Part shown: in pieces, positions 1 through 7,849 of the stretch | Layout of the letters: each line of letters starts with the position of its first letter | Numbering within the stretch: position 1 is the first letter of the stretch | From: Janthinobacterium sp. GW458P | Lineage (GTDB): Bacteria; Pseudomonadota; Gammaproteobacteria; Burkholderiales; Burkholderiaceae_D | Direction: 5' to 3' | Length of the DNA stretch: 37,712 nt | Assembly: GCF_002127585.1 (NCBI RefSeq) | Contig: NZ_NEGZ01000022.1 | Location: 37,020 to 74,731 of the forward strand | Made by a program: the position numbers and the translations under genes | Notes under the pieces: generated by a model | The model's input: only the letters and a program-made list of their open reading frames with translations | The model's database searches: none | What the model was told of the DNA's origin: nothing

Positions 1-36
1 CCCCCCGCCGATAACTGCATAACGCTTCTTGTTCAT
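1..36 (-). CDS. Partial N-terminus of a probable FAD/NAD(P)-binding protein
   Basis: Only the first 12 codons lie in the window. Read on the minus strand from the ATG at 36, they give MNKKRYAVIGGG. A short basic start, a hydrophobic beta strand and a glycine run are what the first strand and dinucleotide-binding loop (GxGxxG) of a Rossmann fold look like in flavin-dependent oxidoreductases and monooxygenases. An AGAGG ribosome-binding site stands five bases upstream of the ATG. The gene is divergent from the LysR-type regulator at 233, so it is a natural candidate target of that regulator. The specific enzyme cannot be told from 12 residues, and a chance ORF is not excluded. Confidence 0.6.
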   Translation of the reverse strand, partial: MNKKRYAVIGGG

Positions 37-232
37 TGCGCCTCTCAAAAAAAGCAAACTCGTCATTTCACTGCTACATGCATCACTTTGGCGAAGGGCG
101 AGGGCCTGCATATGCCGCCCGCCCAACGCCTGGCACCGACGCGATTTGCCCTGTCAAGCATTTTTGATCAACCACAATTTAGATAAAAGCGAAAAATTAT
201 GTACAATTAATTTCGAAAAAAGAGAACAAGTG

Positions 233-1174
233 ATGTCCATGACTTTAAAGCAACTCGAAGCGTTCTACTGGGCCGCCACCTGCGCCAACTTTGCGATTGC
301 CGCCGAACGCCTGCATTTGTCCGTATCGTCTCTCTCCAAGCGCATTTCAGAACTGGAGGAAGCGCTTGGCATCAATCTGTTCGACCGGAGTGGCCACCGC
401 GCCGCACTCAGCGATGCAGGCCAGGCATTGCTGCCACGCGCGCTGGCGCTGCTCGATGACGCCGCCGCAATACGTACCGCCTTCGCCCCCTCTGCCGGGC
501 TAGTTGGCCGGTGCGCCTTTGGTGTTGGCGAACTCAGCGCGCTGACCTGGCTACCGCAGTTCATTGCGCAAGTCCGGGCACTGCATCCCAAATTGACGCT
601 CGAACCCTATGTCGACGTGGGTTCAGTTCTGGAAAGCCGTGTCACCAAGGGCGAGCTCGATTTTGCGATCATTGCCGGACGCTCATCGCACCACGGCATC
701 CTGTCGCAACCAGTCAGCCAAGCACAATTCATCTGGCTTGCCGCGCCAACCCTGGCTATATCCGACAACCCGCCTGGCTTACGTGGCGCCGCCGATTTAC
801 TTGACGCTGGACAGCCCATCGTTGCCTTACCGCCTTCAGCTGGCACCACGCGACTGATTGATGACTGGCTACTGGCTCACGGTATCGCTGCCGTTGAGCG
901 TATAAGTTGCAATAATTGGGGGGCCATTGCCGGCATGCTGATTGCTTCTGTCGGGATCGGCATACTGCCCACTGGCTGGAGTCAAAAGCTGGTTGACCAG
1001 GGTCTGCTGCTCCCGCTCGCCGCCGCCGAAATGCCAGCGCCGGTAATCTATTCTTTTCAGTGGCGGCGCGGAGACAACCGTCCACTGCTCGACCAGCTAC
1101 GCGGGCTTTCCACCCAATATGTCGACTTCACCGCCGATCTATCGCGACCGCTGGGCAGCCTAACGGAACGCTGA
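233..1174 (+). CDS. LysR-type transcriptional regulator
   Basis: A 313-residue protein of normal LysR-family length. The N-terminus (MTLKQLEAFYWAATCANFAI, then ERLHLSVSSLSKRISELEEALG) is the winged helix-turn-helix DNA-binding domain, followed by the linker helix and a periplasmic-binding-protein-like effector domain from about residue 90. The reading frame is open further upstream to 29, but that extra sequence has no family resemblance. ATG 233 (or ATG 239) follows an AGAGA ribosome-binding site and aligns with other LysR proteins. It is transcribed away from the partial flavoprotein gene at 1-36, the usual layout for a LysR regulator and its target. The effector ligand is unknown. Confidence 0.9.
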   Translation: MSMTLKQLEAFYWAATCANFAIAAERLHLSVSSLSKRISELEEALGINLFDRSGHRAALSDAGQALLPRALALLDDAAAIRTAFAPSAGLVGRCAFGVGELSALTWLPQFIAQVRALHPKLTLEPYVDVGSVLESRVTKGELDFAIIAGRSSHHGILSQPVSQAQFIWLAAPTLAISDNPPGLRGAADLLDAGQPIVALPPSAGTTRLIDDWLLAHGIAAVERISCNNWGAIAGMLIASVGIGILPTGWSQKLVDQGLLLPLAAAEMPAPVIYSFQWRRGDNRPLLDQLRGLSTQYVDFTADLSRPLGSLTER

Positions 1175-1235
1175 TAACGGCCGGCCATGCGCCGCCCGCT
1201 GGCCACCTCGACTTCCAGCAACCCATGCATGGGCA

Positions 1236-1303
1236 TCAGCGGGAGCCAAGCGCTGACGTCTTGCATGCCATGCCAGCGCGCTAATAGCTTGGCCACGCTC
1301 GCC
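1236..1303 (-). pseudogene. Decayed tRNA-Ala(GGC) copy
   Basis: This stretch aligns base for base with the intact minus-strand tRNA-Ala genes at 1566 and 1815. The anticodon arm (tcttgcatgccatgc on the plus strand) is unchanged, but the D arm, T arm and acceptor ends carry many substitutions, so the cloverleaf and the G3:U70 identity pair are lost. It is most simply a degenerated member of the tandem array to its right. No function is expected. Confidence 0.7.
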
Positions 1304-1332
1304 GAAGGGTATGGCGAAATTGGCCCGGAAAT

Positions 1333-1357
1333 AAAAAAAGCCGCTCGAGGCGACTTT
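1333..1357 (-). terminator. Intrinsic terminator, decayed end of the tRNA array
   Basis: On the minus strand an AAAGTCGC...GCGGCTTTTTTT hairpin is followed by a T run. It is nearly identical to the terminators at 1503 and 1908 and sits between two tRNA-Ala remnants, so it belongs to a duplicated unit. Confidence 0.7.
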
Positions 1358-1373
1358 GATTATCATGTGATTT

Positions 1374-1396
1374 ATGCGCTGTTGGTGGAGGCGGCA
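1374..1396 (-). pseudogene. 3' fragment of a tRNA-Ala copy
   Basis: The 17 bases tgcgctgttggtggagg are identical to the sequence at the 3' end of the intact tRNA-Ala genes (1558-1574 and 1807-1823), including the encoded CCA and part of the acceptor stem. The similarity then stops and unrelated sequence with a palindrome takes over. It appears to be a truncated copy of the tRNA. Confidence 0.6.
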
Positions 1397-1430
1397 TGGA
1401 TACGGATGCTGGCTTCAGAAGATGGTGCTG

Positions 1431-1454
1431 TCGGATTACGCTACGCTAATCCGA
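1431..1454. repeat. REP-like palindrome
   Basis: TCGGATTA and TAATCCGA are perfect 8-base arms around CGCTACGC, followed by CCTACG. Palindromes of this GTCGGATTA...TAATCCGAC kind are scattered between genes in many proteobacteria. Here it lies inside the degenerated part of the tRNA array. Copy number elsewhere in the genome cannot be seen from this window. Confidence 0.6.
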
Positions 1455-1502
1455 CCTACGCCACACTCCCCTGTCGGGTATGGCGGAAAAGAGTCCGGAA
1501 AT

Positions 1503-1527
1503 AAAAAAAGCCGCCCAAGGCGACTTT
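1503..1527 (-). terminator. Intrinsic terminator after the last intact tRNA-Ala
   Basis: On the minus strand the hairpin AAGTCGC-CTTGG-GCGGCTT is followed directly by a run of T. It lies about 40 bases past the 3' end of the tRNA-Ala at 1566-1641 and should end the tRNA transcript. Confidence 0.85.
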
Positions 1528-1565
1528 GATTTATTTACTGCTTTACCTACCCGTTTCTGCGCTGT

Positions 1566-1641
<76 letters not shown>

Positions 1642-1687
1642 CGGGCGCAGAAACACTGCTATTTCTTACTACAACACCAGACTGAAC

Positions 1688-1763
1688 TGGCGTCCCCAAG
1701 GGGATTCGAACCCCTGTACTCACCGTGAAAGGGTGATGTCCTAGGCCTCTAGACGATGGGGAC
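1688..1763 (-). tRNA. tRNA-Glu (anticodon TTC)
   Basis: A 76-nt minus-strand tRNA with acceptor stem GTCCCCA/TGGGGAC, anticodon loop CTTTCAC (anticodon TTC), T arm GGTTCGAATCC, discriminator G and encoded CCA. It lies between two tRNA-Ala genes. It is charged by the product of gltX, which lies just upstream on the same strand. Confidence 0.96.
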
Positions 1764-1814
1764 CTCGGTGCTACATTTTTGCTTCTGCAGTTTGCTGCCT
1801 TACTTCTGCGCTGT

Positions 1815-1890
<76 letters not shown>

Positions 1891-1907
1891 CGGGCGCAGA
1901 AATAATA

Positions 1908-1928
1908 AAAGCCGCACTTGGCGACTTT
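1908..1928 (-). terminator. Internal intrinsic terminator in the tRNA array
   Basis: On the minus strand AAAGTCGC-CAAGT-GCGGCTTTTATT forms a hairpin with a T-rich tail. It has the same design as the terminators at 1333 and 1503, but sits between the upstream Ala-Glu pair and the downstream Ala-Glu-Ala trio. This suggests that the array grew by duplication of a unit that carried its own terminator. Confidence 0.7.
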
Positions 1929-2024
1929 GTTCCACTACTTGCTTTCCATCCAGATTCCGTTTTTTACGGGTCTGAACTTACAACAATCAGTACAAACAAC
2001 TGCCACTACTATACCACAACTACC

Positions 2025-2100
2025 TGGCGTCCCCAAGGGGATTCGAACCCCTGTACTCACCGTGAAAGGGTGATGTCCTAGGCCTCTAGACGATGGGGAC
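2025..2100 (-). tRNA. tRNA-Glu (anticodon TTC)
   Basis: First tRNA-Glu(TTC) of the array, identical over the tRNA body to the copy at 1688-1763: acceptor GTCCCCA/TGGGGAC, anticodon loop CTTTCAC and encoded CCA. It is separated from the upstream tRNA-Ala by 66 bases. Confidence 0.96.
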
Positions 2101-2166
2101 CGCGGAACTTCCAACAACTACTGCACCACTTCAACGACTAACAAAACCTGACTGCGATTTTGCTGC

Positions 2167-2242
<76 letters not shown>

Positions 2243-2245
2243 GTT

Positions 2246-2337
2246 GGTGCAGAAACAAGAGTATAGCAAAGAAGTTTCACTCTGCAAATACCCTTTTTCG
2301 TCTATGAGCAACTTTTCATAGGGGCGGTTTCTGCACC
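2246..2337. repeat. 11-bp inverted repeat flanking the tRNA promoter
   Basis: GGTGCAGAAAC (2246-2256) and GTTTCTGCACC (2327-2337) are perfect inverted copies with the whole tRNA promoter between them. Related sequence (GCGCAGAAA) also precedes the tRNA-Ala genes at 1566 and 1815, so the inner arm is part of the repeated leader. The role is unknown. Confidence 0.5.
2260..2287 (-). promoter_or_regulatory. Sigma70 promoter of the tRNA array
   Basis: On the minus strand, -35 TTGCAG and -10 TATACT are separated by exactly 16 bases. Transcription would start near 2253, ten or so bases before the first tRNA-Ala. Both hexamers are close to consensus, as expected for a stable-RNA promoter. Confidence 0.8.
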
Positions 2338-2366
2338 GCATTTACACGCTCAATTCAGCGCGGCAA

Positions 2367-3773
2367 TTACAGCCACTTTGCCAGGCGCGCCAGCACGGTG
2401 TCGCGGCCGAACATCACCACCACCTGGTCGATGGCCGGCGTCTGCAGCTGGCCCGTCAGAATCAGGCGCAAAGGCATGGCCAGCAGCGGCATCTTGATGG
2501 CGTGGGCCGCCAGCACTTCCTTGATCATGGCGGCCACGGCTTCCTTGCTCCACTCCACCGTGGCGATGCGCTCGGCAAACTGCGCCAGCACGGGCCTGAT
2601 GGCATCCGTGATGTGCTGCGCTGCCAGTTCCGCTTCCGGCTGCGGCTCGCGGAAGAACAGCATCGAAGCGTCAGCCAGTTCATTGACCGTGTTGGCGCGC
2701 TCTTTCATCATGCCCAGCACTTGCGCCAGATCCGGCGCACCTTCGAAGACGGCGCCGGCGGCGATCATTTGCGGGCGGGCCAGGCCGGCCAGGCGGGTGT
2801 TGTCGGCCTGCTTGATGTACTGGTTATTGAGCCATTTGAGCTTTTCCAGGTCGAACTGCGCGGCCGACTTGGTCAGGTGGTCGAGGTTGAACCATTCGCA
2901 GAACTGTTCCACCGAGAACACTTCATCGTCGCCGTGGCTCCAGCCCAGGCGCGCCAGGTAGTTCAGCATCGATTCAGGCAGGAAGCCCTGTGCCGGATAA
3001 TCCATCACGCTGACGGCGTCGCGGCGCTTGGACATCTTCTGGCCGTCCGAACCCAAAATCATCGGCAGGTGACCATACAGCGGCAGCGGCGCGCCGATGG
3101 CGCGCAGGATGTTGATCTGGCGCGGCGTATTGTTGACGTGGTCATCGCCGCGCAGCACATGGGTGATGCCCATGTCCCAGTCGTCGACGGCGACGCAGAA
3201 GTTATAGGTTGGCGTGCCGTCCGGGCGGGCGATCACCAGGTCGTCCAGTTCGCGGTTCGAGATCGTGATCGCGCCCTTGACCACGTCATCCCACGTCACG
3301 TCGCCATCGAGCGGATTCTTGAAGCGCACGACGGGCTTGCGGTCCGCCGGCACGGCAGGCAGGGTCTTGCCCGGTTCCGGGCGCCAGGTGCCGTCGTAGC
3401 GGGGCTTTTCGCCGGCGGCGCGCATGCGCTCGCGCATCGCTTCAACTTCTTCCGGCGACGAGTAGCAATGGTAGGCCGTACCCTCGGTCAGCATCTGCGC
3501 CACCACTTCGCGGTAGCGGTCCATGCGGGCCATCTGATAGAACGGGCCTTCGTCGTGGTCCAGGCCCAGCCACTGCATGCCTTCGATAATCGCTTGCACG
3601 GCTTCCGGCGTGGAACGCTCCACGTCCGTGTCTTCGATGCGCAACACGAAGGTGCCGCCGAAGTGGCGGGCGTACGCCCAGCTGTATAAAGCGGTGCGGG
3701 CGCCGCCCAGGTGCAGATAGCCGGTCGGGCTGGGAGCGAAACGGGTGCGGACGGGAGTAGCGGTTGTGGTCAT
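2367..3773 (-). CDS. gltX: Glutamyl-tRNA synthetase
   Basis: A 468-residue class I aminoacyl-tRNA synthetase, the usual bacterial GluRS length. It charges tRNA-Glu with glutamate using ATP in the cytoplasm. The HIGH-type ATP site is in [14 protein letters not shown] near residue 11, and the second signature is KMSKR at residues 246-250. The tRNA-binding helical C-terminal half follows. The start ATG at 3773 gives the expected short tail before the first beta strand. The gene lies directly upstream, on the same strand, of an array that contains two tRNA-Glu genes, though the array has its own promoter in the 125-bp gap. Confidence 0.97.
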   Translation of the reverse strand: MTTTATPVRTRFAPSPTGYLHLGGARTALYSWAYARHFGGTFVLRIEDTDVERSTPEAVQAIIEGMQWLGLDHDEGPFYQMARMDRYREVVAQMLTEGTAYHCYSSPEEVEAMRERMRAAGEKPRYDGTWRPEPGKTLPAVPADRKPVVRFKNPLDGDVTWDDVVKGAITISNRELDDLVIARPDGTPTYNFCVAVDDWDMGITHVLRGDDHVNNTPRQINILRAIGAPLPLYGHLPMILGSDGQKMSKRRDAVSVMDYPAQGFLPESMLNYLARLGWSHGDDEVFSVEQFCEWFNLDHLTKSAAQFDLEKLKWLNNQYIKQADNTRLAGLARPQMIAAGAVFEGAPDLAQVLGMMKERANTVNELADASMLFFREPQPEAELAAQHITDAIRPVLAQFAERIATVEWSKEAVAAMIKEVLAAHAIKMPLLAMPLRLILTGQLQTPAIDQVVVMFGRDTVLARLAKWL

Positions 3774-3795
3774 CGAAGTAATCAGGCCTGAATAA

Positions 3796-3812
3796 GTAAA
3801 ACGCCATTTTAC
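3796..3812. repeat. Small inverted repeat in front of gltX
   Basis: GTAAAA-CGCCA-TTTTAC, perfect 6-base arms, lies 23 bases upstream of the gltX start. It may be an operator or chance; nothing else supports a role. Confidence 0.3.
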
Positions 3813-3831
3813 TACCTAAGCAAACCCCAAA

Positions 3832-3863
3832 GGCAAACCCCGCCACGAGCGCTGGGGTTTGCC
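3832..3863 (-). terminator. Hairpin directly after lysR
   Basis: GGCAAACCCC and GGGGTTTGCC form a perfect 10-bp stem with a 12-base loop, beginning at the base after the lysR stop codon. A further copy of GCAAACCCC stands just outside the hairpin on the gltX side. The T run is short (CCTTTGG on the minus strand), so termination may be imperfect. Confidence 0.65.
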
Positions 3864-4775
3864 TTATAGGGCCAGCAAGCGCCTTTTCACCTCGTCCGCC
3901 TGGGCCTGCAGCGCCTGCTCGAACAGGGCGACCAATTGAGACAGGGGCCGGTGCAGCGGCTTGACGACGTTCACGGTGAACGGCAGGGACACGGCAAAGC
4001 GGCGGATCTGCAAGCCCTGCCCCGCAAAATCGAGCGCCGTGAGCGGATTGACAATGGCCAGCCCAACGCCTTCGCGCACCATGGCGCACACGGAGGCGGC
4101 GCTGTGCGTGTCGAGCGCCATGCGCCGCTCCACGCCGGCCTGCGCGAAGATGGCGTCGATCTGCTGGCGGTAGGGGTCGACGGCGGCCAGGCTGATGAAA
4201 GACTGGCCGGCGAAGTCCGTCGGCGCCAGCACGGCCTTGCCGGACAGCGGGTGGCCGTCCGGCAGCACGCATACCTCATCGACGGACATCAGGGGATCGA
4301 GCGCCGTGCCGGGCGGCGCATTGCCCACCTCCGTCAGCCCGATATCGTGGCGCTGCGCCGACAGCCACTCTTCCAGCAGCGGCGACTCCTGCGGCGTGAT
4401 GCTGATGCTCACCTTGGGAAAGTCGGCGACGAAGCGCTTGCACGCCTGCGGCAGCAGCGACTGGGAAAACACGGGCAGGCAGGCGATCGACAGCTGCCCC
4501 TGGTCGAACTGGCGCAGGGCCGCCGCCGTGCTGACGATGCGCTCCAGGCCGAAATACGCGCGCTGCACTTCCTCGAACAGCTGCAGCGCCTGGGCCGTGG
4601 GGCGCAGCCGCCCCCGCTCGCGCTCGAACAGGATCAAGCCCGTCAAGTGCTCGAGGCGCGCCAGCTCGCGGCTGACGGTGGGCTGCGACGTATGCAGCAT
4701 GGCGGCGGCGCCCGTCACGCTGCCTGTCGTCATGATGGCGCGGAAAACCTCGATATGGCGCAAGGAGATGGTCAT
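3864..4775 (-). CDS. lysR: LysR, activator of lysA
   Basis: A 303-residue LysR-family regulator. The DNA-binding domain (ISLRHIEVFRAIMTTGSVTG, then LHTSQPTVSRELARLE) and effector-domain stretches such as ACLPVFSQSLLPQ, QESPLLEEWLSAQRHDIGLT and THSAASVCAMVREGVG closely resemble E. coli LysR itself. It is divergent from lysA, just as in E. coli, where LysR activates lysA and senses lysine-pathway metabolites. The reading frame stays open far upstream, but ATG 4775, preceded on its strand by the AT-rich intergenic region, starts the family alignment exactly. The upstream extension is the antisense shadow of lysA. The start must lie here because the intergenic promoter region would otherwise be inside the gene. 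Confidence 0.93.
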   Translation of the reverse strand: MTISLRHIEVFRAIMTTGSVTGAAAMLHTSQPTVSRELARLEHLTGLILFERERGRLRPTAQALQLFEEVQRAYFGLERIVSTAAALRQFDQGQLSIACLPVFSQSLLPQACKRFVADFPKVSISITPQESPLLEEWLSAQRHDIGLTEVGNAPPGTALDPLMSVDEVCVLPDGHPLSGKAVLAPTDFAGQSFISLAAVDPYRQQIDAIFAQAGVERRMALDTHSAASVCAMVREGVGLAIVNPLTALDFAGQGLQIRRFAVSLPFTVNVVKPLHRPLSQLVALFEQALQAQADEVKRRLLAL

Positions 4776-4901
4776 GGGTATATCATAAATGAATAAGGTC
4801 AGCTTAATTGGATATTTTATGTTTACACAGAAAACCCGCATCATGATCGGCACGTAAATCGGATTATCAGGCCTAGCCCGCGCTATCCGCCCCCTCATTA
4901 C
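4776..4901. promoter_or_regulatory. lysR-lysA divergent control region
   Basis: A 126-bp gap, AT-rich compared with its surroundings, between the two divergent genes. It holds the inverted repeat TCAT-AA-ATGA next to the lysR start, a possible part of a LysR site (T-N11-A type). No convincing -35/-10 pair could be fixed by eye. LysR proteins usually bind such gaps, repress themselves and activate the divergent gene. Confidence 0.5.
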
Positions 4902-6170
4902 ATGACAAAGACAACCACCATGAAACCAGTGCCAGACGCCACCCTCGCCCAACTCGCCCAGGAACACGGCACGCCCCTGTGGGTCTACGACGCGGCCACC
5001 ATCCGCGCGCGCGTAGCCCAGCTGGCGCAGTTCGACACCGTGCGCTTTGCACAAAAGGCCAATTCGAACATCCATCTGCTCGCCGTGATGCGCGAAGCGG
5101 GCGTGCACGTGGACGCCGTCTCGCTGGGCGAAATCGAGCGCGCGCTGCAGGCGGGCTTTGCGCCGGCGCAAACGAACGGCGCCGCCGGCCTGGTCTTCAC
5201 CTGCGACCTGTTCGACCGCGCCACGCTGGCGCGCGTGGTGGAAGCGAAGATCGAGGTCAATTGCGGCTCCGTCGACATGCTGCGCCAGCTGGGCCCCGTA
5301 TCGCCCGGCCACCGCGTCTGGCTGCGCATCAATCCCGGCTATGGCCATGGCCACAGCAACAAGACCAACACGGGCGGCGAAAACAGCAAGCACGGCATCT
5401 GGCATGAGGAGTTGCCGGAGGCGCTGGCCGTCATCCGCGCGCATGGACTGCACCTGGTGGGCCTGCACATGCATATCGGCTCGGGCGTCGACTACAGCCA
5501 CCTGGAAACCGTCTGCGGCACCATGGTCGACCTGGTCAAGAACATGGGCCACGACCTGGAAGCCATTTCCACGGGCGGCGGCCTGTCCGTGCCCTACCGC
5601 GCAGGCGAGCAGCCGGTCGACACGGACCACTACTTCCAGCTGTGGGATGCGGCGCGCAAGCAGATCGAGGCGCACCTGGGCCATCGCGTGCACCTGGAAA
5701 TCGAACCGGGCCGCTTTCTCGTGGCCGACGCCGGCCTGCTGGTGGCCGAAGTGCGCGCCACCAAGCAAATGGGCGGCAATCACTTCACCTTGCTCGATAC
5801 GGGCTTCAATGAACTGATGCGCCCGGCCATGTACGGCAGCTACCATGAAATGTCGGTGATCGCGCATGACGGCCGCACCCTGGACGCCCAGCGCGCCACC
5901 GTGGTCGGCGGCCCCCTGTGCGAATCGGGCGATGTGTTTACCCAGCGCGATGGCGGCGTGGTGGAAACGCGGCAGCTAGCCGAAGCGCAGGTGGGCGACT
6001 ATGTGGTCTTCGAAGGCGCGGGCGCGTATGGCGCGTCGATGTCGTCGAACTACAACAGCCGCCCGCATGCGGCCGAATACCTGGTCGATGGCGCGGATGA
6101 GCAACACCCGTCGCGACTGATCCGCCGCCGCCAGACGGTTGCCGAGTTGATCGCGCTGGAACAACTGTAA
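4902..6170 (+). CDS. lysA: Diaminopimelate decarboxylase
   Basis: A 422-residue PLP enzyme of fold type III that converts meso-diaminopimelate to L-lysine and CO2, the last step of lysine synthesis. The PLP lysine is K52 in RFAQKANSNIHLL. The glycine-rich phosphate-binding stretch AISTGGGLSVPY and the ENSKHGIW, HMHIGSG, EPGRFLV and GPLCESGDVF motifs, with its active-site cysteine, are all present. Overall it is much closer to E. coli LysA than to the more general bacterial LysA type. ATG 4902 is used; ATG 4920 would remove six residues and is possible, and neither has a clear ribosome-binding site. Likely controlled by the divergent lysR. Confidence 0.95.
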   Translation: MTKTTTMKPVPDATLAQLAQEHGTPLWVYDAATIRARVAQLAQFDTVRFAQKANSNIHLLAVMREAGVHVDAVSLGEIERALQAGFAPAQTNGAAGLVFTCDLFDRATLARVVEAKIEVNCGSVDMLRQLGPVSPGHRVWLRINPGYGHGHSNKTNTGGENSKHGIWHEELPEALAVIRAHGLHLVGLHMHIGSGVDYSHLETVCGTMVDLVKNMGHDLEAISTGGGLSVPYRAGEQPVDTDHYFQLWDAARKQIEAHLGHRVHLEIEPGRFLVADAGLLVAEVRATKQMGGNHFTLLDTGFNELMRPAMYGSYHEMSVIAHDGRTLDAQRATVVGGPLCESGDVFTQRDGGVVETRQLAEAQVGDYVVFEGAGAYGASMSSNYNSRPHAAEYLVDGADEQHPSRLIRRRQTVAELIALEQL

Positions 6171-6232
6171 CACCGCGCCCTGTGCGGGCATGCGCATCTG
6201 CTAACATCGGGGCAACTCGATGAAAGCTTGCC

Positions 6233-7795
6233 ATGCCCGCCCAAGTACCCCCCTTCCGCAGCGCCAGCCGGCTGCTGCCCCTGCTGCTCTGCGCCATCCT
6301 TGCCGGCTGCGCTACACTGCCTTCGCTGGAGGGCCGCAGCGCCTCCAGCGTCATCACCGATACGGCCGACACGCGGCTGGGCGCGGCCATCGCGCCGCTG
6401 GCGGCGCAGCACCCGGGCGTATCCGGCATCTATCCGCTGGCCGACGGGCGCGACGCGTTTGCCGCGCGGGCGCTGCTGGCCGCCGCCGCCCAGCGCAGCC
6501 TGGACGTGCAGTACTACATCTGGCACAAGGACATCACCGGCACCCTGCTGTTCGACGCCCTGCGCCAGGCGGCCGAACGGGGCGTGCGCGTGCGCCTGTT
6601 GCTTGACGATAACAACACGGCGGGCCTGGACCAGACCCTGTCCATGCTGGGCAAGCAGCGGAATCTGGAAATCCGCCTGTTCAATCCCTTCGTGCCCCGC
6701 GCGCCGCGCGCGCTGGCCTTTGCCACGGATTTTTCGCGCCTGAACCGGCGCATGCACAATAAATCGTTCACGGCCGATAACCAGGCCACCATCGTTGGCG
6801 GGCGCAACGTGGGCGATGAATATTTTGGCGCGGCCGGCGACGTGCTGTTCGCCGACCTTGACGTGCTGGCCGTCGGCCCTGTCGTCGGCGAGGTGTCGCA
6901 GGAATTCGACCGCTACTGGAACAGCGCCTCGGCCTACCCGGCCGCACTGCTGCTGACCAGCCCTGTCGATGGCGACGCGGCCACCATCGCCGCCGAGGCG
7001 GACCGCATCGACGACACCAGGGCAGCAGAGGAATACGTGCAGGCGCTGCGCACCTCGCCCTTCGTCAAGCAGATGATGGAACGCACCCTGCCCTTCGAAT
7101 GGGCCAGGACGCGCATGGTCAGCGACGACCCGGCCAAGGTGCTGGACAAGGCCCGGCCAGGCACGGGCGTGGCGGACAAGCTGCAAGACCTGCTGGGCGC
7201 GCCGCAAAAGGAAGTAGACCTGGTGTCGCCGTATTTTGTGCCCGGCAAGGCCGGCACGCAAGCCTTTGCCGACCTGGCACAAAAAGGCGTGGGCGTGCGC
7301 ATCCTGACGAATGCGCTGGAAGCGACCGACGTGGCGGCCGTGCATGCGGGCTATGCGAAGTGGCGCAAACCGCTGCTGGAAGCGGGCGTGCTGCTGTATG
7401 AATCGCGCCGCTCGTGGGAAGCCGGCGACGCGCGCGAACAAACGGGCCGCTTCGGCAGCTCCGCATCGAGCCTGCATGCGAAAACCTTTGCCGTCGATGA
7501 CCGGCGCGTCTTCGTCGGTTCGTTCAATTTCGACCCCCGTTCCATCGAATTGAACACGGAAATGGGCCTTGTCATCGACAGCCCCGCGCTGGCAAGCCAG
7601 CTGGGGCAAGCCATGCGCACGACGATCCCGCAGCGCGCCTACCAGGTGCTGCTGAACCCCGACGGTTCGCTGTACTGGCTGGCCCGCGATGCCAGCGGCA
7701 CGACCACACGCTACGACACGGAACCGGGCGCCAGCATGTGGAAGCGCATGGGCGTGGCGATTTTGTCGGTGCTGCCGATCGACTGGCTGCTGTAA
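6233..7795 (+). CDS. Phospholipase D-family lipoprotein (cardiolipin synthase-like)
   Basis: A 520-residue protein with two PLD catalytic motifs: HNKSFTAD beginning at H175, and HAKTFAVD beginning at H415, each followed by a conserved G-x-x-N/S-x pattern (GGRN, GSFNFDPRS). The N-terminus has a hydrophobic segment ending in the lipobox LAGC, with lipidation expected at C26, so it should be membrane-anchored on the periplasmic side. In family terms it is close to the ClsC/YmdC group, which makes cardiolipin from phosphatidyl donors. A phospholipase or nuclease activity cannot be excluded from sequence alone. It stands 62 bp after lysA and could be read from the same transcript, but no functional link is apparent. 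Confidence 0.85.
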   Translation: MPAQVPPFRSASRLLPLLLCAILAGCATLPSLEGRSASSVITDTADTRLGAAIAPLAAQHPGVSGIYPLADGRDAFAARALLAAAAQRSLDVQYYIWHKDITGTLLFDALRQAAERGVRVRLLLDDNNTAGLDQTLSMLGKQRNLEIRLFNPFVPRAPRALAFATDFSRLNRRMHNKSFTADNQATIVGGRNVGDEYFGAAGDVLFADLDVLAVGPVVGEVSQEFDRYWNSASAYPAALLLTSPVDGDAATIAAEADRIDDTRAAEEYVQALRTSPFVKQMMERTLPFEWARTRMVSDDPAKVLDKARPGTGVADKLQDLLGAPQKEVDLVSPYFVPGKAGTQAFADLAQKGVGVRILTNALEATDVAAVHAGYAKWRKPLLEAGVLLYESRRSWEAGDAREQTGRFGSSASSLHAKTFAVDDRRVFVGSFNFDPRSIELNTEMGLVIDSPALASQLGQAMRTTIPQRAYQVLLNPDGSLYWLARDASGTTTRYDTEPGASMWKRMGVAILSVLPIDWLL

Positions 7796-7803
7796 CATTT
7801 ACC

Positions 7804-7829
7804 GGGGTCAGACCCGCCGGGTCTGCCCC
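7804..7829. terminator. GGGGTCAGACCC-type hairpin between convergent genes
   Basis: CAGACCC and GGGTCTG are perfect 7-base arms around GCC, extended by GGGG and CCCC across a one-base bulge. It lies in the 54-bp gap where the PLD gene and the phosphatase gene converge, so it could end both transcripts, though there is no T run. The motif is familiar from intergenic regions of Oxalobacteraceae and may be a dispersed repeat. Confidence 0.6.
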
Positions 7830-7849
7830 CAAGCAGGCGCCAACGCGTC

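Noticed and set aside
3864..5867. A 667-residue minus-strand reading frame covering lysR and most of lysA
   Set aside because: Only the last 303 residues are LysR. The rest is the antisense of lysA and has a biased, non-protein-like composition.
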